Shown piece after piece: positions 1 to 12,429 of a DNA stretch of 64,000 nt. Made by a program: the position numbers and the translations under genes. Every line of letters starts with the position of its first letter. Positions within the stretch are counted from its first letter, which is position 1. The notes under the pieces are model-generated. The model was not told the DNA's origin. It did not search any database and saw only the letters and a program-made list of their open reading frames with translations. The DNA is from Pristionchus mayeri (lineage: Eukaryota; Nematoda; Chromadorea; Rhabditida; Neodiplogasteridae): contig BTRK01000006.1 in the NCBI GenBank assembly GCA_036245805.1, positions 49,531,257 to 49,595,256 on the forward strand. Direction: 5' to 3'.

Positions 1-2
1 TT

Positions 3-3000
3 CAGATGGAGAAGGCTGTTGGCACACAGCACGCGAGTTTCGTGCAAATGCGTCATCGAATCTTCGGCGACGTCAACCCGGAAACCAGTCAACCACGCCA
101 GGCAAAATCCAAGATCGCATCACTGGTCAAAGTGAGAATATCAAACACGAAATACTGAACAATCAAAAAAATGGATTGTAATATCGATTTTATAAATATT
201 ATGTATTAGAGATGGCTAAAGAAGTGCGAGATTGCGAGTTCATAGCGCTCTAATTTATACACTGATGATAATATATTTCTAATAATATTATTACTGATTA
301 TCAGAAATACCGTTCAGCCTGTGGAGGCTCCCGCTCATCCCGCTCGTCGCAATCTATTCGGCTCCAATAAATCGCCTGAGAACTCCGTGGCATCAGTCGT
401 TGGAAAGCCCAAGAAACCTGCACAGCCGATAGTCGAGGATGATCCCATCAGGTACGAATCTGGAAACCTGGAAGGTAGAAAGGAAGAGAAGGTGCTATGC
501 TTTTGCAAGGGCTGCGCAACTCCTTCACATAATCTGTTACTGTGAGAACAAGCGTTGTATGCGGTAGAAAAAAATGTTGCGCGTATATTGCGCGTATATA
601 TATATATATACCACGGACTACGCTTCATGTTCTCACAGTAGCAACAAGTGGTAAAAGAAGAGCTGTTGAGTGCACAATGGAAATCCAAAATTCCTACAAA
701 TCCGATCGACAGTTCGACCAGGGACAAAAAAACATGTATTTAGTTGCACGACAACGCGATAGAAAAACAGCGGAAAATTGTCTTTCAGGTCGCCTGCTCA
801 ACCTGCCAAGCCAGCACATGCTCCGCCCAGAGATGAACCCATCGTTCTTCCGAATATCGTCGACGCGTAAGTCATTTTTCAAGTTCGAAATGTGTATTGC
901 AAAATGAATGGTGATAGTGAAGCGCTATCGTTAGGACAGTTTGTCCTTGCTTACAGTTTCTATAAGGTAACGTTCCCTAGAAGCACTTTGGACAGCAGGG
1001 TTACGTAGTCCTAGCAGTAGTCGGCCTCACCGCACTACACCACCTAGCGTAGTCGTTCACGACTGTAAAATCGCTTGACGTGGCTACACCTTTACCTTTT
1101 TACCTTTTACAGTTTCTATTATAATTCTTGCATGGAGGTCAATGGGGTCCATAATAAATGATACCACGATCTCACTCTCTCTCTCTCTCTCTTCACTACT
1201 TGACCTCTCGGGAAAGTGCGTAGCATGAAAAGGCTTCGTATGTCGATCACTCCCGCATGCATATACAAAGTAATGACTTTCCGATACGACATACTTTCTA
1301 GTACCACTGGAACCGAAACAGAATTTTAGGCTTTTAATTTTTAAATAACGTAAACAATTACAGACCTCCTGTGGATCTCAGCATCGTTTCTCCCTCAATA
1401 AGCCTAATGCAGTCTGGCCAAATGTACGTTCGATTTCAATTTATTACTCAAATGTTATGGGCTATCGAATGAGATAGGCGTGTGTACGTGCACATACATA
1501 CATACTCATGTATGTATGAGGAAAGACGAGATGCGACTTCATGGGAAATATGTTGCTATTATTTGAACGGCTCAGCTATTAAATATTAGGCCGATTTTTT
1601 TCAATATGATAAAAATGTGTGTTGTTGCACACATGCTGTTTCCCCGTTGCCATACTCATCCATTGCGCTCGATTGCGAAATCAGCTATCGTTGTCTGCGT
1701 CTATAAATGATTTGCTATTCGCTCGAAAAATGCGTCGTCAATAAACAGTGTCTGTCTGTCACATCTCCCTTCGTCTTCCTTCATGTAATCCATAAAACTG
1801 ATCGTAACCATTCCAGTCCTCCCAACTTCTCGCTTCCTCCCGTCTTCTCCTTCTCAAACACTGTACACTCGTCCAATCTGTCCTACAACCCGTCCAGCCT
1901 TGCCTACAAGCCCTCAACGCTCGCGACAACAAGAGAAACCACGACGATCAGGTAAGAGTTAGAGTTTAATTTCGAGTATTTAGTTGTTTCCCCATTTGCT
2001 CTCACAATTGCTGCTACATCCTACTCTTCTTTGCAAAAATAGCATATAAACCAGTCAAATATCGAATTGTAATGGCTGAGAGTAAATCATAGTCAGTTTT
2101 ATGGACGATGTTTTCAGGAACTCGATCATGTCCACATCTACCATGCCCCCGATGCCTCTCGCGAACGTCCTGAGCGGTCTGCCATCGCATCCAGCTCAAA
2201 TCAACCAAAAGTTCGTAATATTTTTACACGCTATAATTTTACATAACCAGACATATTCCGGATAATTTGAACACAATGTGTGTTAAACTACACACATTTT
2301 TTTCAACAATATCATTTAATTATTTTCGAAATTCCATCGTCGATCTGCACACTCAGTTGTGCCAGTGTGCATGGAACGAAGAAAGTAACTGAGGTTTATC
2401 AACTTCACATTTTGCAGCCAATTCGCCGTTCCCGCCATTCCTCCCTTTCGCAGCGATTTCGGCAATGGTCAGCAGGCGAATTCAGAGAATGTGTCAGTCG
2501 ATCTTTTCGATTTTTATTGGACCGGGTCGCAAATAGCCGATAGATTTCTCATATATCGACTGGTCACCGGCGATAGACATTGAGCAATGAAGAGTGACCG
2601 ACTGGAAAGGGTCCCGAACAATCACTGAAAGCTCATATTCAGGGACCCCCGGGGCGGGCACGCGAAGAGCTATGCTGCCGCTGCTAGGAGAGACATCACA
2701 GGTATTTATTGCCCCTCGACAAACAGATCATTAATCAGCATCAAACAATGGTGGAATTTCTGAGCAAACTATGCAGAGAAACCATGAGTCAAGGAATGAT
2801 AAAATCTAAAGAGAACAATGTTTAAAAAGGTAGAAAAACGAGATGAATCCAGGAGTTCTCTTGCCGGCCAAGAACTTCGAACTGGACCCCTTCGGCGAGT
2901 TGGAGGCCGAAAAGAAGGCGCCCATGTCCGCCTACGAAATGAAGGTAAGCTATAGAGTTTAAAATTCACCATCTGGTCGAGTGGTGAGAGAGTGTGTATA

Positions 3001-5400
3001 CTGAAGAGATCGTGGTATCGTTTCTAATCGTGTGAGTAAACGTGAGACACCATCGAGTCGGTCTGTTGAACTTTCCCCATACGAGTCCTTGCACATGGTG
3101 TTATTAAGTGTTTTTTTTCCTCGCGCCTTTATGAGTTATCTACGGGGGTGTTGGCTGACTCTCCCTTTGTGGGCCCCCGACAGGGAATGCACGTTTGCTC
3201 CATCTCCCCTCTCTATGTCCTTTCCCCTTGTCCCGACAGTTCGCGGCATCTGTGCACACTAGCATTTGATATTCGGGTATTCGTCTCTTGATGCTGCTCC
3301 CTCTCTCAACCCTTTGAATGGTGATAGAGTGTAGGGAATGAAGAGACCGCGGCATGATTTCTCCGATTCTAGTGCTAGTCACACAGCGCGATCGCAACAT
3401 CATGTCGGGAGATGCGATTCGTGTCGGCGAGAGTTTATTCCGATAAAGAGAGAGAGACGAATGATTTGACCCTCTCTTTGAAAGCAGTGCGGCAAATTCA
3501 GTGAGAACTGATAAGGGCGATTCCAGAGAGTGATGCCATGGGATGGAATTTGGAGAGACGCAAACGGAATCGCCCTCTAGAAAAGGCTGAGCAGCTGGCT
3601 CGTTTTCATTAACCCCCTACCCCCCCCCCCCTCGCTGCCCGTTACTGCCAGTATTTTGCTCACTTGCCATGCCGACTCTCCTCTTTTTCTCTCTTGATTT
3701 TTGGCGCGAAAGTCCACAAAGGAAACGAGAAATGAGCAGACAGAGGGAAAGAGGCAGAGAGTAGTCGAGTAGTGAGAAAGTAACAGTAAAACATACTCAA
3801 CCGTGTGATTGATGAGGGGAAACTTAACGATCATCCCCCTCCCTACTCCTTGCCTTGCGCGACCTTAGCCATATCGAGCGAGAGAGAGAGATGAGCAGAG
3901 CAGACAAACGGACAGCCCAAAACCAATTATATCTCCAAACCGAGCAGGCACCACAGTAATCCCATAATGAAACGGCAACTTTCAAACTGGCAAGTAGTTT
4001 GTGTGTTCAAGGGCCTCTCTAGGTGCACCTGACTCAAGAAATTGCACTGGAACTACGCCATAGTCTTTCAAGAAACGAGACCACGTTCTATTCATTCCGT
4101 GGACTCCCATCACCACTTGATGGGTCGAAAGTGTGTAGAATGGATAGAGTTTACCCATAGTATGACCTCTAATAGCCATGGCGAAAGCAAAGCTAATGAG
4201 TCGGTCTTTTTAACTTTCTCCCATGCGAGTCCTTGCACATTGTGTTATTACAAGTGGTTTTTGCCGCGTGCCTTTATGAGCTCAAGAAAGCAAAGCTCAA
4301 GAAATTGCACTGAATCTACGTTCTAGCCATCACCGGACAAACAAAACTCATTTCAGAGAGCCCGTCTTCAGAATCAGCAACAGACTCACACGAACCAAAC
4401 GCAGAGTGCGGCCAGAAGGATCTTCCCCGTAAGTACCTCACTAGAGTTCGAAACATAGTGCCATGTTGTTTAACATGCAAATTCCCCCATCGCTCTCTTG
4501 ATTTATCTCACCATTCCGTAGTCACAATAGTGCAAATCGTGGTAAATAGTGATCATTGTCCAAGAGCTATCCTCGAGAGAATCGGAGTTCTGGGCATGTC
4601 CTAATCTATGACTATGCTACATTGTCACCTTTCAAACAATGCTTACCACTACTCTTTGTGCTCTTTGTGCACCTTCAAGCCTCCCCCCCTATCCGCTCCA
4701 CTGACCTGTCGATCTCTTTTTGCACCGTGCACAGATAATCTGCAAAAGCCCCGCGCTTTGCGCACTCACTTTCTGCGAATTCCGCCCTGTCCTTTATCTC
4801 TTCCTCCCACTATGATTGACACCCCTTTTTGACCGCTGTCGTCAATTTTGGACGCACAAATCGAAGAAAAAACCGGTAGTGGCCAGACATTTCGGTAACG
4901 CACTCGTCTCGAACCTTCTCGAGAGTCGGCAAAACGCTCAATCAGTTAGAGAAATCGAAACTCCCCTTCCTCCCCGCTTCCTCTCTTCCTTCTCTAAGTT
5001 TCATCACTTCAACCTGGTTCGCAACACATACTCTTCCTCCTCTCCTTTCCCCTTTCGCTCATTCCTCTCTACTCACCCATCTCTCTCTCTATCCCTCTCT
5101 CGCTTTGAAAGGACAAAGAACCACACTCTCGCATCTCTCTTTCTCTTTCTCTAGTGAGATGAAAAGGGAGAAGGAAACGGAGATGTCCCCAGTTCACGAA
5201 GTCTCTCTTCTCTCTCTCTTAACGAAAAGGGAGAATAACTGAATAGAATAGGGTTAGAATAGGCGAAAGGGTTGGAAATCGAGGTCGAGACGAGATCGTT
5301 TTATGATCAACAACTGATCTCTTTACAGGACGCCACCTCACTGCTATCGGACGCCTTCCAATCCATCAACATCAACTCGCCCTCCACCTCTAAGCAGTGA
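3..5400 (+). CDS. C-terminal part of an unrecognised, low-complexity protein with a DPF motif (11 exons, 5' end outside the window)
   Basis: Exons that join in phase: 3-131, 318-451, 789-866, 1364-1423, 1817-1951, 2118-2210, 2418-2492, 2643-2701, 2853-2944, 4357-4428 and 5329-5400. They sum to 999 bases and encode the last 332 residues, ending in TGA. Acceptors are good (TTTCAG, TTACAG, TTGCAG); one donor, at 2493, is the unusual GTCAGT. The protein is rich in Pro, Ser, Ala and Asn, with no membrane segment or cysteine framework, and looks disordered. It starts with a basic stretch (SFVQMRHRIFGDVNPET), then proline-rich linkers (PAQPAKPAHAPP), and contains ELDPFGELEAEKKAP near the end. DPF tripeptides bind the AP-2 ear in endocytic adaptors, so an adaptor tail is possible, but that is only an inference. 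Any folded domain would lie upstream of the window. The family was not recognised. Confidence 0.72.
1012..1111 (-). mobile_element. SINE fragment with TTTACC-type tail
   Basis: The stretch CCGCACTACACCACCTAGCG, the ATCGCTTGACGTGGCTA segment and the CCTTTACC-type tail are the reverse complement of the element at 21562-21680. It belongs to the tRNA-derived SINE family described at 10001. It lies in an intron. Confidence 0.6.
3052..4278 (+). repeat. Two diverged copies of an intronic dispersed repeat (3052-3132 and 4196-4278)
   Basis: Both copies share GAGTCGGTCT, CTTTC(T)CCCATGCGAGTCC-like sequence, TTGCACAT(G/T)GTGTTATTA and GCGTGCCTTTATGAG-like sequence at the same spacing, in the same orientation. 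Both lie in one intron (2945-4356) of the first gene. The rest of that intron is CT/GA-rich and shows no exon. Confidence 0.55.
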
Positions 5401-6520
5401 TTCATCCCCCGATCCGTGTATCCGTGATCCCTATCTGTGTGTATTCTCCACTTCCCCGTTCGCTGTTGTCCTCATGATGTTCATTTCAACCGTGCATACC
5501 CCAACTTTTTTAGCGGTCTATACGGGGTTGTATCATATATGATCTGGTCCTTCTAGAACTCACAGATTTTATAGAACTCTACAACAAAGGGCTCTAAACG
5601 GATCAGATCTAAAGTGGTTCAGCCCCCAACTAGACCCCCCCCCCCTTTCTGCTGGCATTATTTCCCCGCTGTGTCTGCTCCCCCCACCCGATCATCACAC
5701 GGCAAAGCGCGTGAGCGTGCGCGCTTTGCGCTTTCTTCTCTCCTCTCCGCCCCAGAGAGGCGAGAGAGAGCGTGAACCCGAGAGAGCACGCGCGCACGCT
5801 CCGCGCCCTTATCACTACTACGCTTCCCCCTTCGCAACATCGCCACTCGTTAAGCGTCAAATCTATCGTTTTGTCCGCGTACTGATAAAGCCTATAAGAG
5901 AGATAAATGTCAATTACGAGGGGGTTGTCGATCAAGGCTCAGACGGCGGGGAGAGGGCCGTAGGCGCCAGGCCTCGGCCCGACTGGGCTGACAACATTAA
6001 ATTGCATTTTGGATGCCGGCGTCCCGGAGCTGCCGGTACAATGGAAATGTTGCAATACGCGAGTCCCGATTTAGATATTCGAAATTCTCCTTTTTGTTCA
6101 CTTTTACCTCGGCTGGCCCCCAGTTCGTCGGTTGGTCGTCGGTGGGTAATCTGACACGGGAGGGGTGAAGGGTGCAAGGATTGATAGGAGAAGAAGAAGA
6201 AAAAGAAGAAGAAGAAGGGAGGAACTTCGATTCGGCAGCGACGGCCGGCGAGAGAGCACGCGATTCGGAGAGAGTGCCAGACAGCTAGCGCGCTGAGGCA
6301 GCGCGCCCATCGCAGAGAGCGCGCTGGCCGTGTGTCTCGCAAAGTGCACGGTGGGCGGAGCCTGGGCGACGAGATAGTGTGCGATCAGGGGAGAGCAGGA
6401 GAGCCCCCTCCCTCCTCTTCTGCCATTCCTCCTCCCTTTTTCATTCATCTCCCCCGTCACGACTCCGAGTCGTCGTCGCTCACCAGATAACTACCGTAAC
6501 CCGAACTACACTAACCCACA
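5401..6520. other. Intergenic region between two head-to-tail genes
   Basis: This holds the 3' end of the first gene and the upstream region of the next. No exon with coding character and proper splice sites was found. A C-run lies near 5634-5645 and a GA-rich, AAGAAG-type tract near 6189-6216. The several overlapping open frames around 5700-6340 come from GC-rich, CT/GA-biased sequence without start or splice context. No clear AATAAA signal follows the stop codon at 5400. Confidence 0.5.
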
Positions 6521-8848
6521 ATGACCATCAGATACGCCAACCCCAGGTACGTCCTTCCTCCACTATTCGTCGTAGCTTTCCTCCTACTTCCTTGTGTTTT
6601 GTCTGGTTCTCTCTGCGGTTTCAGCCAGTTGTGCAATGTGTTCTAATCGTGAGCTCGCGCTCCGTTTTTGTATAGTAAAGACGCGCTTCTTGTCAGTTTC
6701 CAGCCGTTTAACAGCCTTTTCGCTCCTCTGCTCGCCTCGTCTCTCTTAGCTGATTCATGCGATGATAGCTACTGTTTCACTCCTTCATTCATCGTCTCTC
6801 TCTCCCGTCTTCTACAATTCGCACTTTGCTTAGTCAGCGCTACAGTATAAGTTACAGTATCCATACAGTATCCCTTACAGCACGCTGCCTTCGCCCTCCG
6901 GCGTCATCGACTTCAACATGTTCATTCCCCACGCCTCCAGCATGCACATCCTCATCAAGTGAGTTTTCTCCAATGAAGTATTACGGTAGGTGTTACGGGT
7001 TACGGTAGCTCCGGCCTTTCCCATGCCCTCTGAGCGCGCACATCGTTAACGGCGATGTCTTATGCGTCGTGCGCGCGCTCCTCCCGAAAAGGGCAATGTG
7101 TTTTGATGCGGGCCGCAAAGGTTAGGTACGAATAGATGCGTCGGGTACCTTTTCGTTTTTTTTCAGACGATTGACAGCTGTATGAGACGATACTTGCAAA
7201 CGACATGGGTAGATCACCGTGAGGGTGGAGAGGGAACACGCGAGCAAGATAACCAGCCCGGCGCCATTCCTTCCTGAGTAGTCCCCACCGCCTCTCTCTC
7301 TCTCTTTTTCTCTCTCTCACCACCTCCCCTCCTCCACCCTTATCAGTTCATTGCTCTCTTGGTAATTGATCGATTCCCACGTCGAGAAGGAGCGATGCAG
7401 ATTAGAGATAGTAGCGATTCAAACCCCGGAGGAAACGCACTAGACATACGTCATTTACGATGAGATCGGGGCAGAAAGACAGACCACCGGAAACAGGGGA
7501 TTAGTACGGTAGACGGCGTAGTCGATGAACGGCGACGGAATTCATGACGACGTCATCTTTCAGGATCGCGATGCGATGGACGGCGGAGACGCCGACCGAG
7601 GAGGGTCGTAAGGCGCTTCTGGAGCTGCTCATGCACGGCATCGCCCGCTTCGGCAAGGGAACGCCCACGGAGAACGACGAGGCCATGCTGCCCATCTACA
7701 GAATGCTGGTAAATTTTATGTAGAAAATTTGAAATTAGTCGTTGCGGCGCTCTGCAAGAGTTCCGTCTGAACATGTTACCACGCTCTTTTTGTGTAGAAA
7801 TTTAGAAATTAGTCGTTGCGGCTCTCTGCAAGAGTTCCTATCCTGTTACCGTACCCAAACCCATCTGCAACCTTGTTTTGCTGGTTCTTCCCATCCAATG
7901 TTCTACATCGGCATTCGCCCGCAGAAAACGCCTGCGAGTCATCATGAGGGAGTGCGCTCACATTAGTCGCGGATCGTTACCCGAGAGGACAGGGATGATC
8001 CCCCTACTTCCCCCTTTCGGACCACCCGGTCGCCTCTCCCCCCTTACTCTCCTTGCTCAATTACCAATACAAAAGGAGACCGGGGGAGAGTAGGTCGCCG
8101 CCCAAGTAACGGATATGCTAATCAGGTCTAGACTCATTGCAATATTGCGCGCCCCCTCCTCCCACTCAAAGGGCACCACCATCAATTCTCATTGCGCTGC
8201 GCGCCCGTTTCAAGTAGCCGGAGATGGGATAAGGGGGATAGGTGACATGACGAAATTACCATCTCTCATCACGCCGCGCAACTTCTTTGGCCCAACTCGC
8301 CCATCTCATGGCACTGATTAGGTGATAGTGATGAGAAGATAGATGCCTATCGCGCGCGCCTTACACCCATTCGTGCACTTTTGACGTGCGAAATCGGCCT
8401 TGAGAGGAGGCGAGCGGAGGAGAGGAGAAGAGAAACGAACGAGAGAGGAACGCGAACCAGTTTTTGCGCGCAGCGTTCGATCCGATCTCTATAAGAAAGT
8501 GAGAAAGATGTGTTCCTCGCCTTCGAAAATCAAAGTTGATCTTTGATCTTTCAGGTTCGTCACAGTCGCTCGCTCGTCTCGCGCGGACTGCTCTACTCGC
8601 GTCTCTACGACGAAAAGTGCTACCGGTCCTCAGCTGTGTCAGTTTATCTCCCGCTCTTTAAGAGTCCAAACGCAACGCGCCAGTTGCGAGACTCCCCCAT
8701 CTCTCTATCTCCCTCAGTTCGCAACAGAGGTGCCCCAGCGTGTGTCTCTCTCTCTCCATTACCCTTCCCTCGACGCACAACCCGCGTCCTCACATCAATC
8801 CTAGTACACCTCCATTCCTCCTCCCTCCCTCCGATCGGCACCCTTCGC

Positions 8849-8915
<67 letters not shown>

Positions 8916-11900
8916 CTCTCTCTCTCTCCCTCTTCGAGTCTCAGGGTGAAATCTATCACGCACGAAGGGGCGAGGGCGAGCAGAATTCGAAGTGGGAAGG
9001 ACGTGAGGGAGCAATCGCAGATTACCATGGTCAATGAGCGCCAGCTATCAGTTCCCGGCAAAGTTCAACTATCGACGGGTTACGGTTATTGCAGACACAC
9101 GGAGATAAGATCAGGGATTCGGTCTGGGACGTATCGTAAACAAATCATCGCCGAATGTGTGAGAGGGCGAGTGAGAGTGAGATTGTCTAAGCACCTTGAT
9201 AGGTCTACGAGGTCAGAGATCGTCTGGGAAGATAGGCAATAAGAGGGGGAAGGAAGCGTGATCTTTTGAACGACGCGCTTAGGCTCGGCTTTTTGCGCCG
9301 CCTGACTCAGTAGCTTGCAGGCTTTTTGCTCATCTTCTGATTTGAAAGAGCAAGGAAGAGGGGGGAGGAATGACCGTATACCCCAATGTCTCATCCTTTC
9401 GGCATATGATGACCACCATGAATGGGGGGGGGTCATTTGGAGCTTACGACCATTGACAAACACCTGCATAAGTGCAGAAACAGGATGTCGGGAGAGATCA
9501 AAGATCAAAAGATCGTTAAAGATCACAACATCGTTAAAGATCACAACGAAAATACTAAGCACCAGGAAGTCAGGAAAGATCAAAGATCAAATTTGCAGAT
9601 TCTACCGTGACTGGATCGAGGCACTCGCTAGCGAGGGATCCGAGGTCGACTCCGTCATCGAACTCGCCAAGCTCAACGAGGCCGCGCCGAAGAAAATGCT
9701 CGACAAGTGCATCTCGCGCCTGGATGAGAACTCCCTGTAAGTTTGCTGCCGAGTTATCGTCTGACTCTCTTCAGTTCACACGCTCTCTCGTTTTCTCTAA
9801 CCTGCGAGAGAGTGTGCAAAATGAGGAGAGCTAGAGCATTGCTTTTTTACCCATTCCATCATCCTGTTCGAAATTCGGCTAATCGTCTCTTCATTCTACA
9901 CACTCTCTCTCACTCGTATTTCGAATAGTTATGCAACACTGGGCTGTTTTCGTCTCTTGCGTGCACTGGGCATTTCGTCAGGGGCGCTGTTGTGCAAGAG
10001 GGTAAAGGTAAAGGTAAAGGTACATCCCGTCTTCGAGACTGGGCTCGCGGGAGAACACTACTAGGCCAGTGTTAATATGGGCTGATTCAGTCTGAAGTGC
10101 CCACCTTTTCGCCAGACCTATTTACCTGCGTGATCTAGTCACGACTACCAATTCCCCAATGGGTGGGCGCCTTGGTGGGGCGGAGACGGTGTCACGGCCG
10201 GGAATCGAACCCGGGTGGGATGGAATGGGAGGGTGCGCCATAGACCACTACACCACTTCGTCTCTTTTACCTTTACCTTTACCTTTACCATTGTTTACTC
10301 GGGACCATTATTTACTCGGGACCATTATTTACTCCCGAGTAAATAATGGGAAGGAAGTATTTGATCCTTGACGATAGCGGGGGGTGAACGGATCACTTCT
10401 TATTAGACTTCGACATAACTTTCTTCATCCTACAAACTCTATCAGCGGTCGGTATACGTGATTTCAATGAAGAGAATACCACCACATTTTAAACTCTTGA
10501 TAGCGGGGATAGCGATCACTTCTTACTCCCTCCCTCGCGTCTTCAGCTTTTTCACGCGTCTCGCCCGCTGCTCATGTGATATTCGAAGAACAATAGGGCG
10601 GCTAGATTGCCTGGCTCTCCTCATACTGCACGCTCTCTCGTTAGTCAGACGGAGATAGAGAGTGCGCGATATCGAGAGAAGCAGACGATATGAGCGCACT
10701 GAAGCAGCCAGAGCAGATGACACCCTGATACAAACAAGGGGAGGCTCGTGTTTTGGATTCGATATACGGTTTAAAGGACCAGCGAAACAAACAACCTTCT
10801 CGCTCTCTTGCGATGATTGCAAAAAGCTTACGTGAGGGTCGCGTCGCCCCTGCATAATAACATGGCAAGAAATAGGCAGGGAAGGGCGGCGGGGGGTGGG
10901 AAGGCCAGCGAGCAAGGGAACAGCGATAGTAAACATGTTGATGAGTCAGTATGATTGGACGGACGAAAATAGGACTTGCATAGTCTAAAAAGGGTGCTAA
11001 ATTTAGAATTTCAGGGAGCTTCGGGAGCGCATCATGACCGTGCTTGGAGACATCAACAACGACATCCATGCCATCGTCCGAGACGCCGAGTGAGTTGAGA
11101 TACAGTATACCTACCGTATCGGGGAAACATAGATACCCCATACCTAGAATATAATACTGTATTGATATAGCATAGATACAATACACCCCCCTTCCCCTCC
11201 TCTTCATCATCATCATCATTTCCTCGTCTCTCTCCCTTTTTTCATCCCATCTCGCGAACCCCTTTCGATCTGTCTAGACAGCGAAATGCGGGTGTAAAGC
11301 CAGTCTGCACCCTTTCTCTGCTCTGGCGCAACCTTTGCTCTATGACAACAACCACCAAGAATGGGCATATCCTTCACTTGTGTAGTGCAAACTCCGATTT
11401 TCTGTAGTTCACAATCGTCTTCTGCACCCTTTCTCTGCTCTGGCGCAGCTCTGGCGCCGCGTGGAAAAGCCGGCCAAAAGACGCAAGTACTTGAACTAAT
11501 CTGGGAAAATTCGCAGCGCACCCGCCTCCCCGACCAACTTCACGCCCGACGAACTCAACTTTGTGCTGTCCTCCTCGAAGATGTCCGAGGTCCTCCTCTA
11601 CCTGTAAGTACCGTTTCCCAGTAATTAGCGCTAATTAGTAATATCACTAATTAGCATCTTAATTAGAGCTATCATGAAGGTATCTCTTTGCAGTAGCGCC
11701 GCTCTCGCTCCTCCCGAGTGCCTCCATCTTATGTGAGCATAACTTTCCTTTGATCTTTGATCTTTCTTTTTATTCTTCCGAAGTTGATTCCCCTGTATGT
11801 TTGTTGATCAAATGAACTATGAAGAAAAATTAATGATAGTGATTGCGGTATTCATTGACCGATACTGAGACTCTTGCCCTCCGGTTGCCCTGAATACCGT

Positions 11901-12429
11901 AACCCGGTATCTCAATAGGTCACAGAGTGCTAAACCTAATTCGGTTTCGAATTTGTCCTAATCAAGGTTGCGAATCCGCGTTCTAATCGAAGCGAGAGAT
12001 CTGATCCACCTGAACCGATAGAGCGAGAGCGTGAATGGGCGAGATAGTACGCATAAATAAGAGAGCGCAGAGAAGCAGAGAAACGCGAAAGATCACGCAA
12101 TTCGAGGAGCGTGATGAATGGTGTGTTGCACTCTCCCCCCTTTCCTCCTCTTCCCATCTATCTCTTTTTGCCTGCCTTTCGCTCTGTCTCAGATTCAGGA
12201 AATGAGTAGAGAGAGAAAGACAGTTGTGAGTGGGGGTAGAGGAGAGGGAGGGACAAAGAGATTGCTTGGCCCACCACTTGCTGATCGTGAGAACAGTTTC
12301 CGGTCAAAAAGAGTACATGGGAACCCGTGGTTTTGATGATGAAAAAATTAAATTAATAATTTCAGTTCGCAGAGGATTGGTGCCATCCGTGTGGTTGCCT
12401 ATGAGGTGGATGCTGAGGAGGCCAAGTGA
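6521..12429 (+). CDS. Complete nine-exon gene for a helical protein of unknown function (244 aa)
   Basis: Start ATG at 6521; exons 6521-6546, 6881-6958, 7564-7708, 8555-8637, 9599-9736, 11015-11089, 11517-11603, 11694-11732 and 12366-12429, with TGA at 12427. The total of 735 bases is a multiple of three and every junction keeps the frame. Most exons begin after TTTCAG or TTGCAG; the donor at 8638 is GTCAGT. The protein opens MTIRYANPSTLPSPSG and has no signal peptide or membrane helix. The middle is charged and probably helical (for example FYRDWIEALASEGSEVDSV and KKMLDKCISRLDENSLEL), and it ends acidic (YEVDAEEAK). It could be an all-helical cytoplasmic scaffold, but no family was recognised. 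Introns contain a CT microsatellite, a tRNA-derived SINE and several hairpins. The start is the first ATG in this frame, just upstream of a good donor. Confidence 0.75.
7709..7840 (+). repeat. Two tandem copies of a dispersed intron repeat (GAAATTAGTCGTTGCGG type)
   Basis: The intron after 7708 begins directly with a unit containing TGTAGAAAATTTGAAATTAG, TCGTTGCGGC and CTGCAAGAGTT. A second unit follows at about 7793-7838. Related copies lie at about 14309-14356, 24875-24927 and 27149-27202. Each of the four loci starts within about 30 bases to the right of an exon boundary. Confidence 0.7.
8849..8933. repeat. CT dinucleotide microsatellite
   Basis: About 65 bases of uninterrupted CT (8850-8913), then a less pure CT/CCCTCT tract. 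It lies in an intron of the gene at 6521-12429. Long serine/leucine or arginine/glutamate open frames across it are artefacts of the repeat. Confidence 0.95.
10001..10289 (-). mobile_element. tRNA-derived SINE flanked by GGTAAA / TTTACC repeats
   Basis: The left edge is four GGTAAA units and the right edge is TTTACC units, so the element is framed by inverted simple repeats. On the minus strand it contains an A-box-like GTGGTGTAGTGGTCTA and a perfect B box GGTTCGATTCC, followed by sequence related to neither. This is the layout of a Pol III promoter-driven SINE. It lies in an intron. Related pieces are at 1012-1111 and 21562-21680. Confidence 0.72.
11303..11447. repeat. 89-bp dispersed repeat flanked by direct repeats
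   Basis: Bases 11334-11422 appear identical to 13382-13470 (same strand, same length). At this locus the unit lies between two direct copies of TCTGCACCCTTTCTCTGCTC-type sequence (11305-11330 and 11421-11447). Read on the minus strand the repeat is open and encodes DDCELQKIGVCTTQVKDMPI followed by LGGCCHRA. Confidence 0.7.

Noticed and set aside
5630..6460. Cluster of overlapping open frames on both strands
   Set aside because: The GC-rich, CT/GA-biased sequence has few stops by composition. No frame has splice sites or domain content.
8543..9037. 164-codon frame across the CT microsatellite
   Set aside because: The first part is exon 8555-8637; the rest is repeat-derived Ser/Leu translation after a donor site.
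10190..10262. Candidate tRNA gene on the minus strand
   Set aside because: A good B box is present, but no proper acceptor stem or cloverleaf could be drawn and the element sits inside GGTAAA-type edges, so it is a tRNA-derived SINE.
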